Origin: WTJX01 sp045106295
Lineage (GTDB): Bacteria; Bacteroidota; Bacteroidia; Cytophagales; JAAEPT01
Direction of reading: 5' to 3'
Assembly: GCA_045106295.1 (NCBI GenBank)
Contig: JBGCEI010000130.1
Coordinates: forward strand, 1 to 7,303
DNA length: 7,303 nucleotides
Positions 1 to 6,600 of the stretch are shown here, piece after piece; position 1 is the first letter of the stretch; every line of letters starts with the position of its first letter. The notes below the pieces were generated by a model. The model was given only the letters and a program-made list of their open reading frames with translations, made no database searches and was not told the origin of the DNA. The position numbers and the translations under genes were made by a program.

Positions 1-108
1 TTGTGTCATAAATCCTACTGCAACCGATATCGATTGAGTGCTAGGACGTCAAATACAATAGCCTCTTCTTCAAGTAATATTGGGTTTAGAGTAACTACTA
101 GAGTTTAG
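1..108 (+). CDS. Formylglycine-generating enzyme (FGE/SUMF1 family), C-terminal fragment
   Basis: Reading frame 1 is open from the window edge for 35 codons to a TAG at 106-108; the rest of the gene lies upstream. The peptide contains CHKSYCNRYRLSAR and then SSSNIGFRV. This matches the C-terminal signature of true FGE: human SUMF1 has CHRSYCYRYRCAAR and then ASNLGFRC. The two cysteines (codons at 4-6 and 19-21) correspond to the paired catalytic, copper-binding cysteines of FGE, which many FGE-sulfatase domain proteins without this activity lack. FGE uses oxygen to oxidise the active-site Cys of type I sulfatases to formylglycine. The Cys-type sulfatase at 821-2284 is a plausible client. A weak inverted repeat (AACTA at 93-97, TAGTT at 106-110) followed by six T at 109-114 could end transcription, but it is too short to call. 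Only the tail is visible, so location and start are unknown. Confidence 0.85.
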   Translation: MCHKSYCNRYRLSARTSNTIASSSSNIGFRVTTRV

Positions 109-210
109 TTTTTTCGCTTACTTGTATCATTACTGGCTGAAAATTGATGATTTTATTCATCTGTATTATTGTCTTAACAATTAATAAGTCTATTTTCAGC
201 AAGCCTTATT
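109..210. other. Gene-free spacer with a 9-bp inverted repeat
   Basis: No open frame of note lies between the FGE stop and the transposase relic. The only structure seen is GCTGAAAAT at 136-144 and its exact reverse complement ATTTTCAGC at 192-200, 47 nt apart; allowing one mismatch extends it by two more pairs. It could be debris of the insertion sequence edge. It is too widely spaced for a terminator. Confidence 0.4.
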
Positions 211-695
211 TATTCAGTGAAGATTCACGGTAATCAAGCCAAGACGAAGTTTGTTTTATCAGATACAACAGTTCAAGAGAATAATGTTAGCTTTCCTACG
301 GATGCTAAACTAGCTAAGAAAGTCATTGACAAATGTAATCCATCATTGTAGCAAGTGAAGGTTTAGCTCAAAGACAAAGCTATGTTAGAGTAAGTAAACA
401 ACTGCTTAGAGACACTCATAATGCACATCATCTCAAAAGAAGAAAGAAAACGAAAAATTTTAGAAGAAGAGCCGCTATCGAGCCTGTAATCGGGCACCTA
501 AAACCAGAGTTTAGAATGGCACAAAACTATCTTCATGGAGAGCAATCGCCTAAAATGAATGCATTATTAGCTGCAACAGCTTTGAATATGAAGAAAATGA
601 TGCAACAACTCAAAGTGAAAATGCTTTGGCTCTATATTGAAATTAAGTGTTTGAACATTTATTCTTCACCTCGGAAAATGAATGTGAGTTCGTAA
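211..695 (+). pseudogene. Decayed IS5-type transposase, frameshifted and internally deleted
   Basis: The first part reads YSVKIHGNQAKTKF and SDTTVQENNVSFPTDAKL (about 211-339), then hits a stop at 349-351. From 342 the next frame continues with SEGLAQRQSYVRVSKQLL, KRRKKTKN, FRRRAAIEPVIGHLKPEF and MNALLAATALNMKKMM, ending at TAA 693-695. These are hallmark segments of the IS5-group transposases common in Bacteroidota: DTTVQEKNITFPTD near the first catalytic Asp, and RRRAAIEPIIGHLK containing the catalytic Glu. A one-base-type frameshift lies near 336-342. A large deletion lies near 455-462, because the long segment that normally separates the RRKK stretch from the RRRAAIEP motif, including the second catalytic Asp, is absent. 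No start codon remains. It cannot make an active transposase. Exact IS ends were not found. Confidence 0.85.
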
Positions 696-820
696 GGAGG
701 GATTATCTAAGGTGGGGAGATGTTTAAGCTTAACCGTTAGTAACTGTTAAGAACCTTAAATATAAGCTTGAAAACATGCATATTAACACTTTGAAAAATT
801 AAATTAGACACTTAGGATTT
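696..820 (+). promoter_or_regulatory. Upstream region of the sulfatase operon with a 23-bp dyad
   Basis: This 125-bp stretch separates the transposase relic from the sulfatase start. Positions 729-751 form an odd palindrome centred on G740: outer arms CTTAAC (729-734) and GTTAAG (746-751), inner arms GTTA (736-739) and TAAC (741-744). Ten of eleven pairs are complementary; only 735/745 mismatch. It lies about 70 bp before the ATG, where an operator for a dimeric regulator of the sulfatase-glycosidase pair would be expected. A hairpin with a 5-nt loop is the alternative. No convincing Bacteroidota promoter was recognised: TTTG at 790-793 lacks the TA and has a poorly spaced upstream TTG (768-770). 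Part of this stretch may be the right edge of the old insertion sequence. Confidence 0.45.
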
Positions 821-2284
821 ATGAAACCTATTATATATTTAACCATTTTATTACTTATAAATTCATGTTCTAATAATAGATTAGAAAATAATCAAATAAA
901 AACGTCAGCTCGAAAACCTAGTATTATTTATATACTTGCTGACGACTTAGGCTATGGAGATGTGAGCTACAATGGACAAAAAAAATTCCAAACACCTAAT
1001 ATCGATTTTTTAGCAAAAAATGGGTTGGTATTTACCCAACATTATTCTGGTTCTTCAGTTTGTGCACCCTCCAGATCAACTTTATTGACAGGAATGCATA
1101 CTGGGCATACAGCAATAAGAGGAAATAAAGAGATTTTTCCTGAAGGGCAATACCCCTTACCTAATAGTACTTATACTTTAGCTGAATTATTAAAAGAGCA
1201 AGGATATTTAACCAGTGCTTATGGAAAATGGGGGCTAGGCTTTCCTGGCTCTGAAGGGGATCCAAACAGTCAAGGCTTTGATGAGTTTTATGGTTATAAC
1301 TGCCAAAGGCTTGCTCATCATTATTACCCATATCATCTTTGGCATAACCAAGAAAAGGTTCTGTTAGAAGGAAATAAAGGCACTCAAACAGGACAATATG
1401 CTCCAAAACTCATTCATGAAGAAGCACTTTCCTTTTTAGAGAAAAATAAAGACACTTCCTTTTTTATGTATTATGCTTCAGCACTTCCACATGCAGAGCT
1501 ACTCATTGATGATGATGAGGTACAAGCATTTAGAGGTAAATTTCTTCCAGAGAAGTCATTTGAAGGAGTGGATGAAGGTGACACATTTAGAAAAGGACCT
1601 TATGGCTCTCAAAAAGAAGGACATGCTGCATTTGCTGCCATGGTTACTATGCTAGACAGGCAAGTAGGTGAGCTTGTTGCAAAACTGGAAGAACTAAAAA
1701 TACTAGACAATACCTTGATTATGTTTACGTCCGATAATGGACCTCATAGTGAAGGGGGAGCAGATCCGGTTCTTTTTAATAGTAATGGACCTTATAAAGG
1801 ATTGAAAAGAGATTTATATGAAGGTGGAATACATGTTCCTATGGTCGCTTATTGGAAAGGAAAAATAAAAAAAGGGCAGACAGATCACATATCTGCTTTT
1901 TGGGATGTTTTACCCACTCTGGCTGATTTAACAGGAGCTCAGAGTCCTGAAAACATTGACGGCGTTTCATTTCTACCTACATTATTAAACAGAGAGGGAC
2001 AAAAAGAACACGAATATTTATACTGGGAGTTTCATGAAAAAGGTGGCAGGCTAGCGATTAGAAAAGGAAAGTGGAAAGGAGTTAAATACAATATAACGAC
2101 AGCGAAAGCTAAGTCTTTAGAATTATATGATTTGGAAAGTGATCCAGGAGAAGAGCACGATCTTGCCTTTGAATATCCAGAAGTAATAGAAGAACTCGAC
2201 TCATTATTAACGCAGGGAAGAATAGAGTCTCCTGTTTTTAAATTTCAGTCAGCTACTTATTTAGATCACCAAATTATTAAATAA
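821..2284 (+). CDS. S1-family Cys-type sulfatase, lipoprotein
   Basis: This 487-residue protein is a formylglycine-dependent sulfatase that hydrolyses sulfate esters, here probably on a polysaccharide. The start at 821 is followed at once by a lipoprotein signal (LLLINSC, lipid-bearing Cys16), so it is probably membrane anchored. The alkaline-phosphatase-like fold is covered end to end. Visible motifs are the metal-binding ADDLGYGD (Asp41, Asp42), the signature CAPSRSTLLTG with Cys81 as the formylglycine precursor and Arg85, YGKWGLG (Lys136), ALPH (His224), FTSDNGPH (Asp305, Asn306), and PYKG (Lys326). The usual GKWHLG His is Gly138 here, a variant I recall in some Bacteroidota S1 subfamilies. 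The segment GFDEFYGYNCQRLAHHYYP (residues 152-170) is subfamily-like, but I cannot name the SulfAtlas number or sulfate position. ATG is preceded by a weak AGGA. It is the first gene of an apparent operon with the glycosidase 2 nt downstream. Confidence 0.93.
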   Translation: MKPIIYLTILLLINSCSNNRLENNQIKTSARKPSIIYILADDLGYGDVSYNGQKKFQTPNIDFLAKNGLVFTQHYSGSSVCAPSRSTLLTGMHTGHTAIRGNKEIFPEGQYPLPNSTYTLAELLKEQGYLTSAYGKWGLGFPGSEGDPNSQGFDEFYGYNCQRLAHHYYPYHLWHNQEKVLLEGNKGTQTGQYAPKLIHEEALSFLEKNKDTSFFMYYASALPHAELLIDDDEVQAFRGKFLPEKSFEGVDEGDTFRKGPYGSQKEGHAAFAAMVTMLDRQVGELVAKLEELKILDNTLIMFTSDNGPHSEGGADPVLFNSNGPYKGLKRDLYEGGIHVPMVAYWKGKIKKGQTDHISAFWDVLPTLADLTGAQSPENIDGVSFLPTLLNREGQKEHEYLYWEFHEKGGRLAIRKGKWKGVKYNITTAKAKSLELYDLESDPGEEHDLAFEYPEVIEELDSLLTQGRIESPVFKFQSATYLDHQIIK

Positions 2285-2286
2285 TT

Positions 2287-3738
2287 ATGAATAGCATGAA
2301 ACAAAATATATTAATTCTGCTTGTAGTTAATTTGTGTTTTTTCTCTTGTGAAACTAAAAATGCAACTGGAGTTCAGGAACGTTCCCAAGAGAAGTTAGCC
2401 AACACTCCTCCACTGGGTTGGAATAGTTTTGATAGTTATGGCGTATACCTTCATGAAAAAGCTGCTTTTGATAATTTAATTGCTTTTTCTGAGAAATTGG
2501 GCCCTTATGGTTATGAGTATTTTGTTATAGATGCAGGATGGTTTGGAGAGTTTAAACTTAAAGAAGGAAGTTTATACCCCGCAGAAAAGCATGCTAAAAA
2601 GGTAAAAATAAATGAGTATGGGCTGTTACAACCTTCAGATACATATTTTCCAAACGGTTTCAAGGTATTAATTGACAAATGTCACGAATTTGGATTAAAG
2701 TTTGGACTACATCTTATGCGTGGAATTCCTCGTTTGGCTTATAAACACAATACCAAAGTGAAGGGAACTAACTATTTTGCTAAAGATATTGCTGATACAT
2801 CCAGTATATGCATATGGAACCATCAAAACTATGGAGTAAATATGAGTAAACCGGGCTCACAAGCATTTTATAATAGCTTAGTTAACCAATTAGCAGAGTG
2901 GGGAGTTGACTTTATCAAATACGATGATTTGGTTCCCTTTCCAAAAGAAGTTGAAGCAGTTACTAAAGCAATAGCACAATGTGGTCGTCCTATTGTTTTA
3001 AGTTTAAGTCCTGGAGACGATGTGAAAGAGGAAGCATTAGATTTCTATAAGAAAGGAAACATGCTACGCGTTACGGGTGATATTTGGGACAACCAAGAGG
3101 GAATAGATAAGTGTTTTACTGCATGGAAAAAATGGGCAGGTAAAGAAGAACCTGGTTTCTGGATTGATATGGATATGATTCCTTTTGGTCAATTACAAAT
3201 GATGTCTGTTAAACCAGATGAAGTAGATTCTAACATGTCAAAAAAAGAGATTCTGGAGCTGAAGAAAAAAGGTAAACTATTGAATGTAGAATTATTAGCT
3301 GGTAAAGGCTGGAATCGGAGAAGTGAATTTACCAAAGATCAAATGTATACATTTATTACTATGAGGGCATTAGCAGCATCCCCCTTGATGTTGGGAGGTG
3401 ATTTACCTTCTTTAGATGACTTTTCATTACGATTAGTCACTGATGAAGAAATCTTAGCTTGCAATCAAAATGGTGTCATGGCTAATATGATACAAGATCA
3501 GGATCAAATAGAAATTTGGAAAACTAATCAAAAAGAGAAACCTAATAATGCATGGATAGGTTTATTTAATAGGTCAAATGTCCTAAAAAGCGTTCGTATT
3601 ACTAAAGAATTGCTTGCTATTAGTGATTTTTCTAATTATCAGATATTTGATATATGGAATAATGCACCATTGAAAAAACATTCATTAATTGAAATCAATC
3701 CACATGGTGTTGTTTTTATTAAAATATTGAGAGAATAA
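2287..3738 (+). CDS. GH27-like alpha-galactosidase-type glycoside hydrolase, lipoprotein
   Basis: This 483-residue (beta/alpha)8 glycosidase starts 2 nt after the sulfatase stop, so translational coupling is likely. Residues 1-21 are a lipoprotein signal (NLCFFSC, Cys21). Met4 (ATG at 2296) is a possible alternative start. GH27/melibiase-type motifs run in order: PPLGWNSFDSYG (41-52), VIDAGW (80-85), DFIKYDDL with likely nucleophile Asp213, MLRVTGDIWDN with likely acid/base Asp265, WIDMDMI (292-298), and MRALAASPLMLGGDL (359-373). A C-terminal beta domain ends in NPHGVVFIKI. The family releases alpha-linked galactose, N-acetylgalactosamine or beta-L-arabinopyranose with retention. Several motifs deviate from the textbook enzyme: DAGW where DDCW is usual, KYDD where KYDN is usual, and WIDMDM where WNDPDM is usual. 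The sugar specificity is therefore uncertain. Pairing with a sulfatase suggests a sulfated galactose-containing glycan (inference). Confidence 0.88.
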   Translation: MNSMKQNILILLVVNLCFFSCETKNATGVQERSQEKLANTPPLGWNSFDSYGVYLHEKAAFDNLIAFSEKLGPYGYEYFVIDAGWFGEFKLKEGSLYPAEKHAKKVKINEYGLLQPSDTYFPNGFKVLIDKCHEFGLKFGLHLMRGIPRLAYKHNTKVKGTNYFAKDIADTSSICIWNHQNYGVNMSKPGSQAFYNSLVNQLAEWGVDFIKYDDLVPFPKEVEAVTKAIAQCGRPIVLSLSPGDDVKEEALDFYKKGNMLRVTGDIWDNQEGIDKCFTAWKKWAGKEEPGFWIDMDMIPFGQLQMMSVKPDEVDSNMSKKEILELKKKGKLLNVELLAGKGWNRRSEFTKDQMYTFITMRALAASPLMLGGDLPSLDDFSLRLVTDEEILACNQNGVMANMIQDQDQIEIWKTNQKEKPNNAWIGLFNRSNVLKSVRITKELLAISDFSNYQIFDIWNNAPLKKHSLIEINPHGVVFIKILRE

Positions 3739-3748
3739 ATACTTATTA

Positions 3749-3777
3749 TTGTCTCAATCGATTTTTTTAAATATTTG
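3749..3777 (+). promoter_or_regulatory. Candidate Bacteroidota-type promoter for the lyase gene
   Basis: TTG at 3749-3751 and AATATTTG at 3770-3777 are separated by 18 nt. The Bacteroidota primary-sigma consensus is TTTG at -33 and TAnnTTTG at -7, so the -7 element differs at one fixed position. The predicted transcript start is near 3783, leaving a leader of about 50 nt. The region is AT-rich, so a chance match is possible. Confidence 0.35.
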
Positions 3778-3799
3778 TATCAGGGGTAATTTTTCTTTA

Positions 3800-3814
3800 G
3801 GTAAAGACTTTACC
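3800..3814. promoter_or_regulatory. Perfect 15-bp dyad before the lyase gene (operator or weak hairpin)
   Basis: GGTAAAGACTTTACC is a perfect odd palindrome centred on A3807, 19 bp before the ATG and just downstream of the predicted transcript start. That position would suit an operator acting by roadblock. As RNA it gives a 6-bp stem with a 3-nt loop followed by a T-rich run (3821-3833), so a weak terminator for the upstream operon is the alternative. GGGTAA at 3784-3789 can also pair with TTACCC at 3810-3815, giving a competing fold. Confidence 0.4.
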
Positions 3815-3833
3815 CTTCTAATTTATTTTTTAT

Positions 3834-6110
3834 ATGTATAAGCTTATTATATTATTGATTTTTATAACTATTTCTATCCCTACTTTTTCTATAGAAAGTA
3901 ATTATCCTGTGCCACCAAAAGAACACCCTCGTGTTTTTATTAGAGCAACAGATATACCTAATTTAAAAAGGAAGTTTAACTCTACTGATGTTAGGTTGTC
4001 AAATCTTAGGAGAAATATTATTGAGCAATCGAACATGAGTTATGGTTTAGAAAAACTAACAGAAAAAAGTAACCTTGATCATCAGTTTCATAGGGCAATT
4101 GAAGCAAATGCTTTTTTATATGTTGTAAACAACGATAAAAAAGCAGGTTTAAAAGCAAAGGAAATGACACTAACTTGCATGAGAAAGTTATATAAACAAC
4201 AGTGTCTTGATCATAAAAGACTTCATCTTATGTCATCAAGGAATGTAACAAATCTAACATTGGCTGCTGGAATTGTTTACGATTGGTGTTATGATTTATT
4301 TAGTTTAGAAGAGAAAAAAGAATTAATAAATCATGTGATTCGTCTTGCAAAAATCTCAGAATTTGGTTGGCCTATTCACGTTAACAAGTTTCCATTGTTT
4401 AAATTCATTGCTCCACATTGGGCTGAAGAAAAACATCCATGTATGTTGGGTTTTGGTATTGCTTGTTACGATGAAGATCCTAGTATATATAATAGTATGG
4501 TGAAACACTTATATGATCGTTTTGTGCCTATTAGGAATTTATATTACGCATCACATAAACACTCTCAAGGGTCAGGCTATGGGCCTCCTAGGTTTTCAAG
4601 TGAAATCTTAGGGACAAATTTAATGATGTCTATGGGGTTCCCCAACCCACATATTGAAGATCAAGGGAAAATGCCTCATTACTTTACTTATTTGAGAAGG
4701 CCAGATAATAAATTGATGACTGAAGGCGATGACTTTAGTCCTGCCTATTATACTCAAACAAGTGTAGATTATGTTTCTTATATAGGGTTAATCAGAACTG
4801 CAACTTTATTTCAAGACCCGTTTTTACAGAGTGAAGTTAATAGGTTAGGAAAAAACTTTGATTCACTAGATAGGCACAATAATGCTGCTTTAGTAATGTT
4901 AGCGTATGATGATTTGCTAAAGGCTGTTTCATTTGATAAAATGCCATTGACTAAATATTTCCCTTCACCTTATGGAACTACGATAGCTAGAACTGGATGG
5001 GACTTAGATAAAGGAGTTAACTCTGGTGCTGCCATTGTTAAATTTGATATACAAGAATATGATTTATTTGGGCATACTCATGCAGACGCAGGAAATTTTT
5101 CTATTTATTATAAAGGTCCTCTGATAATAGATGCTGGAGCTTACGCTAAATCACCAGAAGGAAAAACCTTTAATGGTAGTCATTTTAAAAATTATTATAA
5201 AACAACATATGCACATAATACACTTTTAATATTTGACGAAGACGGGTCTAATGGTACTCAGAAATTTCCATATAGATATACAACAATCTCAGAATTAGAA
5301 AAAAATCATCAAGCTGAAATTATGGCTCATGAATTCGGTCCTGACTTAAAAAAACCAATATATAGTTATTCTAAAGGTGATATTGCAAATTCTTATGAAA
5401 GTGCCCCAGATAAAGCTGAAAGGTCATTTTTATTTTTAAATTTTGAGAATGAAAAATATCCTGGTTGTTTTATTACACTAGACCATATTATTACGTTACA
5501 TGAAGGCACCAAAAGATGGATGATACACTCGGAGACAGAACCTCAAATTCAAACTAATAAATCGTTAATTCAAAATGCTAACGGAGGGCAATTAATTAAT
5601 TATACTTTACACCCTATATATGAAGAAGTTAGTATCAAAAAAATAGGAGGTAAGGGCAAAGAATTTATAGGTGAGAAAGGGAAAAACTGGCCCTTGAAGT
5701 ACGAAAAAGATATTATACTTCATGAAGCAGGTAGTTGGACAATCAATATTGAAAATAAAATAAAAACAGGTAAGCAGTATTTTCTAAATGTTATGCATAT
5801 TAAAGATTCATCTGCGGTTGAATTTCCAACTAAAAAAATAGAAAATAAATACTTTATAGGAGCAGAGGTAGGAAATAATCTTGTTTTTTTTGGAAAAAAG
5901 AGTTCAAGAAAAATAAAAAATGCTCAATTCACTATTCCTAATAGTAATTATAAAAAGTACAATGTATTTATAGCAGATTTATTTCCTGGGAATTATAACT
6001 TATTGATCGATAATAAAATAAAAAAACAAATTTCAGTTAGCTCTACAGGAAAATGCTTTTATGCTGATGAGCTAAGTTGTGGTGAGTATAGCCTAGAGAG
6101 AATTAAATAA
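3834..6110 (+). CDS. Heparinase II/III-family polysaccharide lyase, secreted
   Basis: This 758-residue protein is close in length to heparinase II of Pedobacter heparinus (about 770). Residues 1-19 form a signal peptide (MYKLIILLIF then TISIPTFS) without a lipobox Cys, so it is probably periplasmic. HPRVFIRATDIPNLKRKF (residues 31-48) is the usual N-terminal opening of this group. An alpha/alpha toroid spans roughly residues 50-380 and a heparinase II/III beta domain begins near 395. Candidate catalytic residues are His195 or His201 (PHWAEEKHP) and Tyr249 (GSGYGPPR). GHTHADAGNF carries His414 and His416, followed by IIDAGAY with Asp433 and AHNTLLIF with His461. The HxH-to-Asp spacing of 17 equals what I recall for the zinc site of heparinase II (His408, Asp425, His464). 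Such enzymes cleave uronate-containing glycans by beta-elimination. The PL family and substrate (heparin-like, alginate, ulvan or other) cannot be fixed from sequence alone. Confidence 0.85.
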   Translation: MYKLIILLIFITISIPTFSIESNYPVPPKEHPRVFIRATDIPNLKRKFNSTDVRLSNLRRNIIEQSNMSYGLEKLTEKSNLDHQFHRAIEANAFLYVVNNDKKAGLKAKEMTLTCMRKLYKQQCLDHKRLHLMSSRNVTNLTLAAGIVYDWCYDLFSLEEKKELINHVIRLAKISEFGWPIHVNKFPLFKFIAPHWAEEKHPCMLGFGIACYDEDPSIYNSMVKHLYDRFVPIRNLYYASHKHSQGSGYGPPRFSSEILGTNLMMSMGFPNPHIEDQGKMPHYFTYLRRPDNKLMTEGDDFSPAYYTQTSVDYVSYIGLIRTATLFQDPFLQSEVNRLGKNFDSLDRHNNAALVMLAYDDLLKAVSFDKMPLTKYFPSPYGTTIARTGWDLDKGVNSGAAIVKFDIQEYDLFGHTHADAGNFSIYYKGPLIIDAGAYAKSPEGKTFNGSHFKNYYKTTYAHNTLLIFDEDGSNGTQKFPYRYTTISELEKNHQAEIMAHEFGPDLKKPIYSYSKGDIANSYESAPDKAERSFLFLNFENEKYPGCFITLDHIITLHEGTKRWMIHSETEPQIQTNKSLIQNANGGQLINYTLHPIYEEVSIKKIGGKGKEFIGEKGKNWPLKYEKDIILHEAGSWTINIENKIKTGKQYFLNVMHIKDSSAVEFPTKKIENKYFIGAEVGNNLVFFGKKSSRKIKNAQFTIPNSNYKKYNVFIADLFPGNYNLLIDNKIKKQISVSSTGKCFYADELSCGEYSLERIK

Positions 6111-6400
6111 AAGGTAAAACTGGTATTATGGAAGTAGAAACAAGATTTAGAGTGATCTTTTAAAGAATGAGGTAGGGATACTATGGAAATAGCACCTTTT
6201 TCAATAATCAAAAAAATCAAAGGCAATTAAATTTCTCTAAAGAATACTTGTACGATTCAGACAAAAAGATAGACATATATATTCATCGATTTCCATAATA
6301 AAAAGAACTTTTATACTTTCTAACACTATCATCCGAAAGTTTTTGAGAATTGGACATAGAAGTCCCTTGAGATTCAATAATCGTACTTTTTGTTGTTATT

Positions 6401-6446
6401 AGCCTTGAAATAAGGCTGGTTGAGGCGGAGGTTTTTTGTCAGCCTT
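6401..6446. repeat. Three-part alternating inverted repeat (AGCCTT / AAGGCTG / CAGCCTT)
   Basis: AGCCTT (6401-6406) pairs with AAGGCT (6412-6417) over a 5-nt loop. The middle arm, as AAGGCTG (6412-6418), can instead pair with CAGCCTT (6440-6446). A run of six T lies at 6432-6437 between the second and third arms. Two mutually exclusive hairpins are therefore possible. No gene directly downstream would make obvious use of such a switch, so its role is unknown. Confidence 0.4.
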
Positions 6447-6475
6447 CAGCTTCTTTACTCCTGAAAACACCTGAT

Positions 6476-6505
6476 TACACACATATTTTAGTGTGTAGTA
6501 CACAC
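6476..6505. repeat. Three-part alternating TACACAC/GTGTGTA repeat with a perfect 15-bp palindrome
   Basis: TACACAC (6476-6482), GTGTGTA (6491-6497) and TACACAC (6499-6505) alternate. The last two form a perfect 15-bp odd palindrome centred on G6498. The first two can form a 7-bp hairpin with an 8-nt loop. It may be a protein-binding site or a remnant of one; no adjacent intact gene explains it. Confidence 0.4.
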
Positions 6506-6600
6506 AAAGTAAGTTCATAATAACCACTTGATTAAGACGTCAACTAGCAAATCAAATATTCTTTGGATTTAAACAGATGAATTACACCTCGATTCTTTAG

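Larger units (their letters stand above)
6111..6600. other. Gene-free region with short repeats and no recognised function
   Basis: All frames are broken by stops. The longest open piece on the plus strand (6179-6298, about 39 codons, with YYGNSTFF and FSKEYLYDSDKKIDIYIHRF) has no start codon and no family I recognise; it may be gene debris. On the minus strand a 24-codon frame beginning MSNSQKLSDD (about 6354 to 6283) is too short to call. TATTATGGAA (6124-6133) recurs as TACTATGGAA (6179-6188) and inverted as TTCCATAATA (6291-6300). No clear terminator follows the lyase gene. Confidence 0.5.

Noticed and set aside
93..114. Weak hairpin plus six T after the FGE stop as a terminator
   Set aside because: The stem is only five A/T-rich pairs, too weak to call.
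768..793. Possible promoter before the sulfatase (TTG at 768-770, ACACTTTG at 786-793)
   Set aside because: The -7 element lacks the TA and the 15-nt spacing is short for the Bacteroidota pattern.
1161..1406. 81-codon open frame on the minus strand within the sulfatase gene
   Set aside because: It lies fully inside a well-supported coding sequence, has no family features and is explained by the codon use of the opposite strand.
1473..1655. 60-codon open frame on the plus strand, out of frame with the sulfatase
   Set aside because: Overlaps the sulfatase catalytic region completely and its peptide has low-complexity, shadow-like composition.
6179..6298. Short open frame with FSKEYLYDSDKKIDIYIHRF as a possible small gene
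   Set aside because: It has no start codon, is preceded by stops, and shows no recognised family; treated as debris within the gene-free region.
6476..6505. CRISPR-like or tandem repeat array
   Set aside because: Only three 7-bp arms alternate in orientation; there are no regular direct repeats with spacers.
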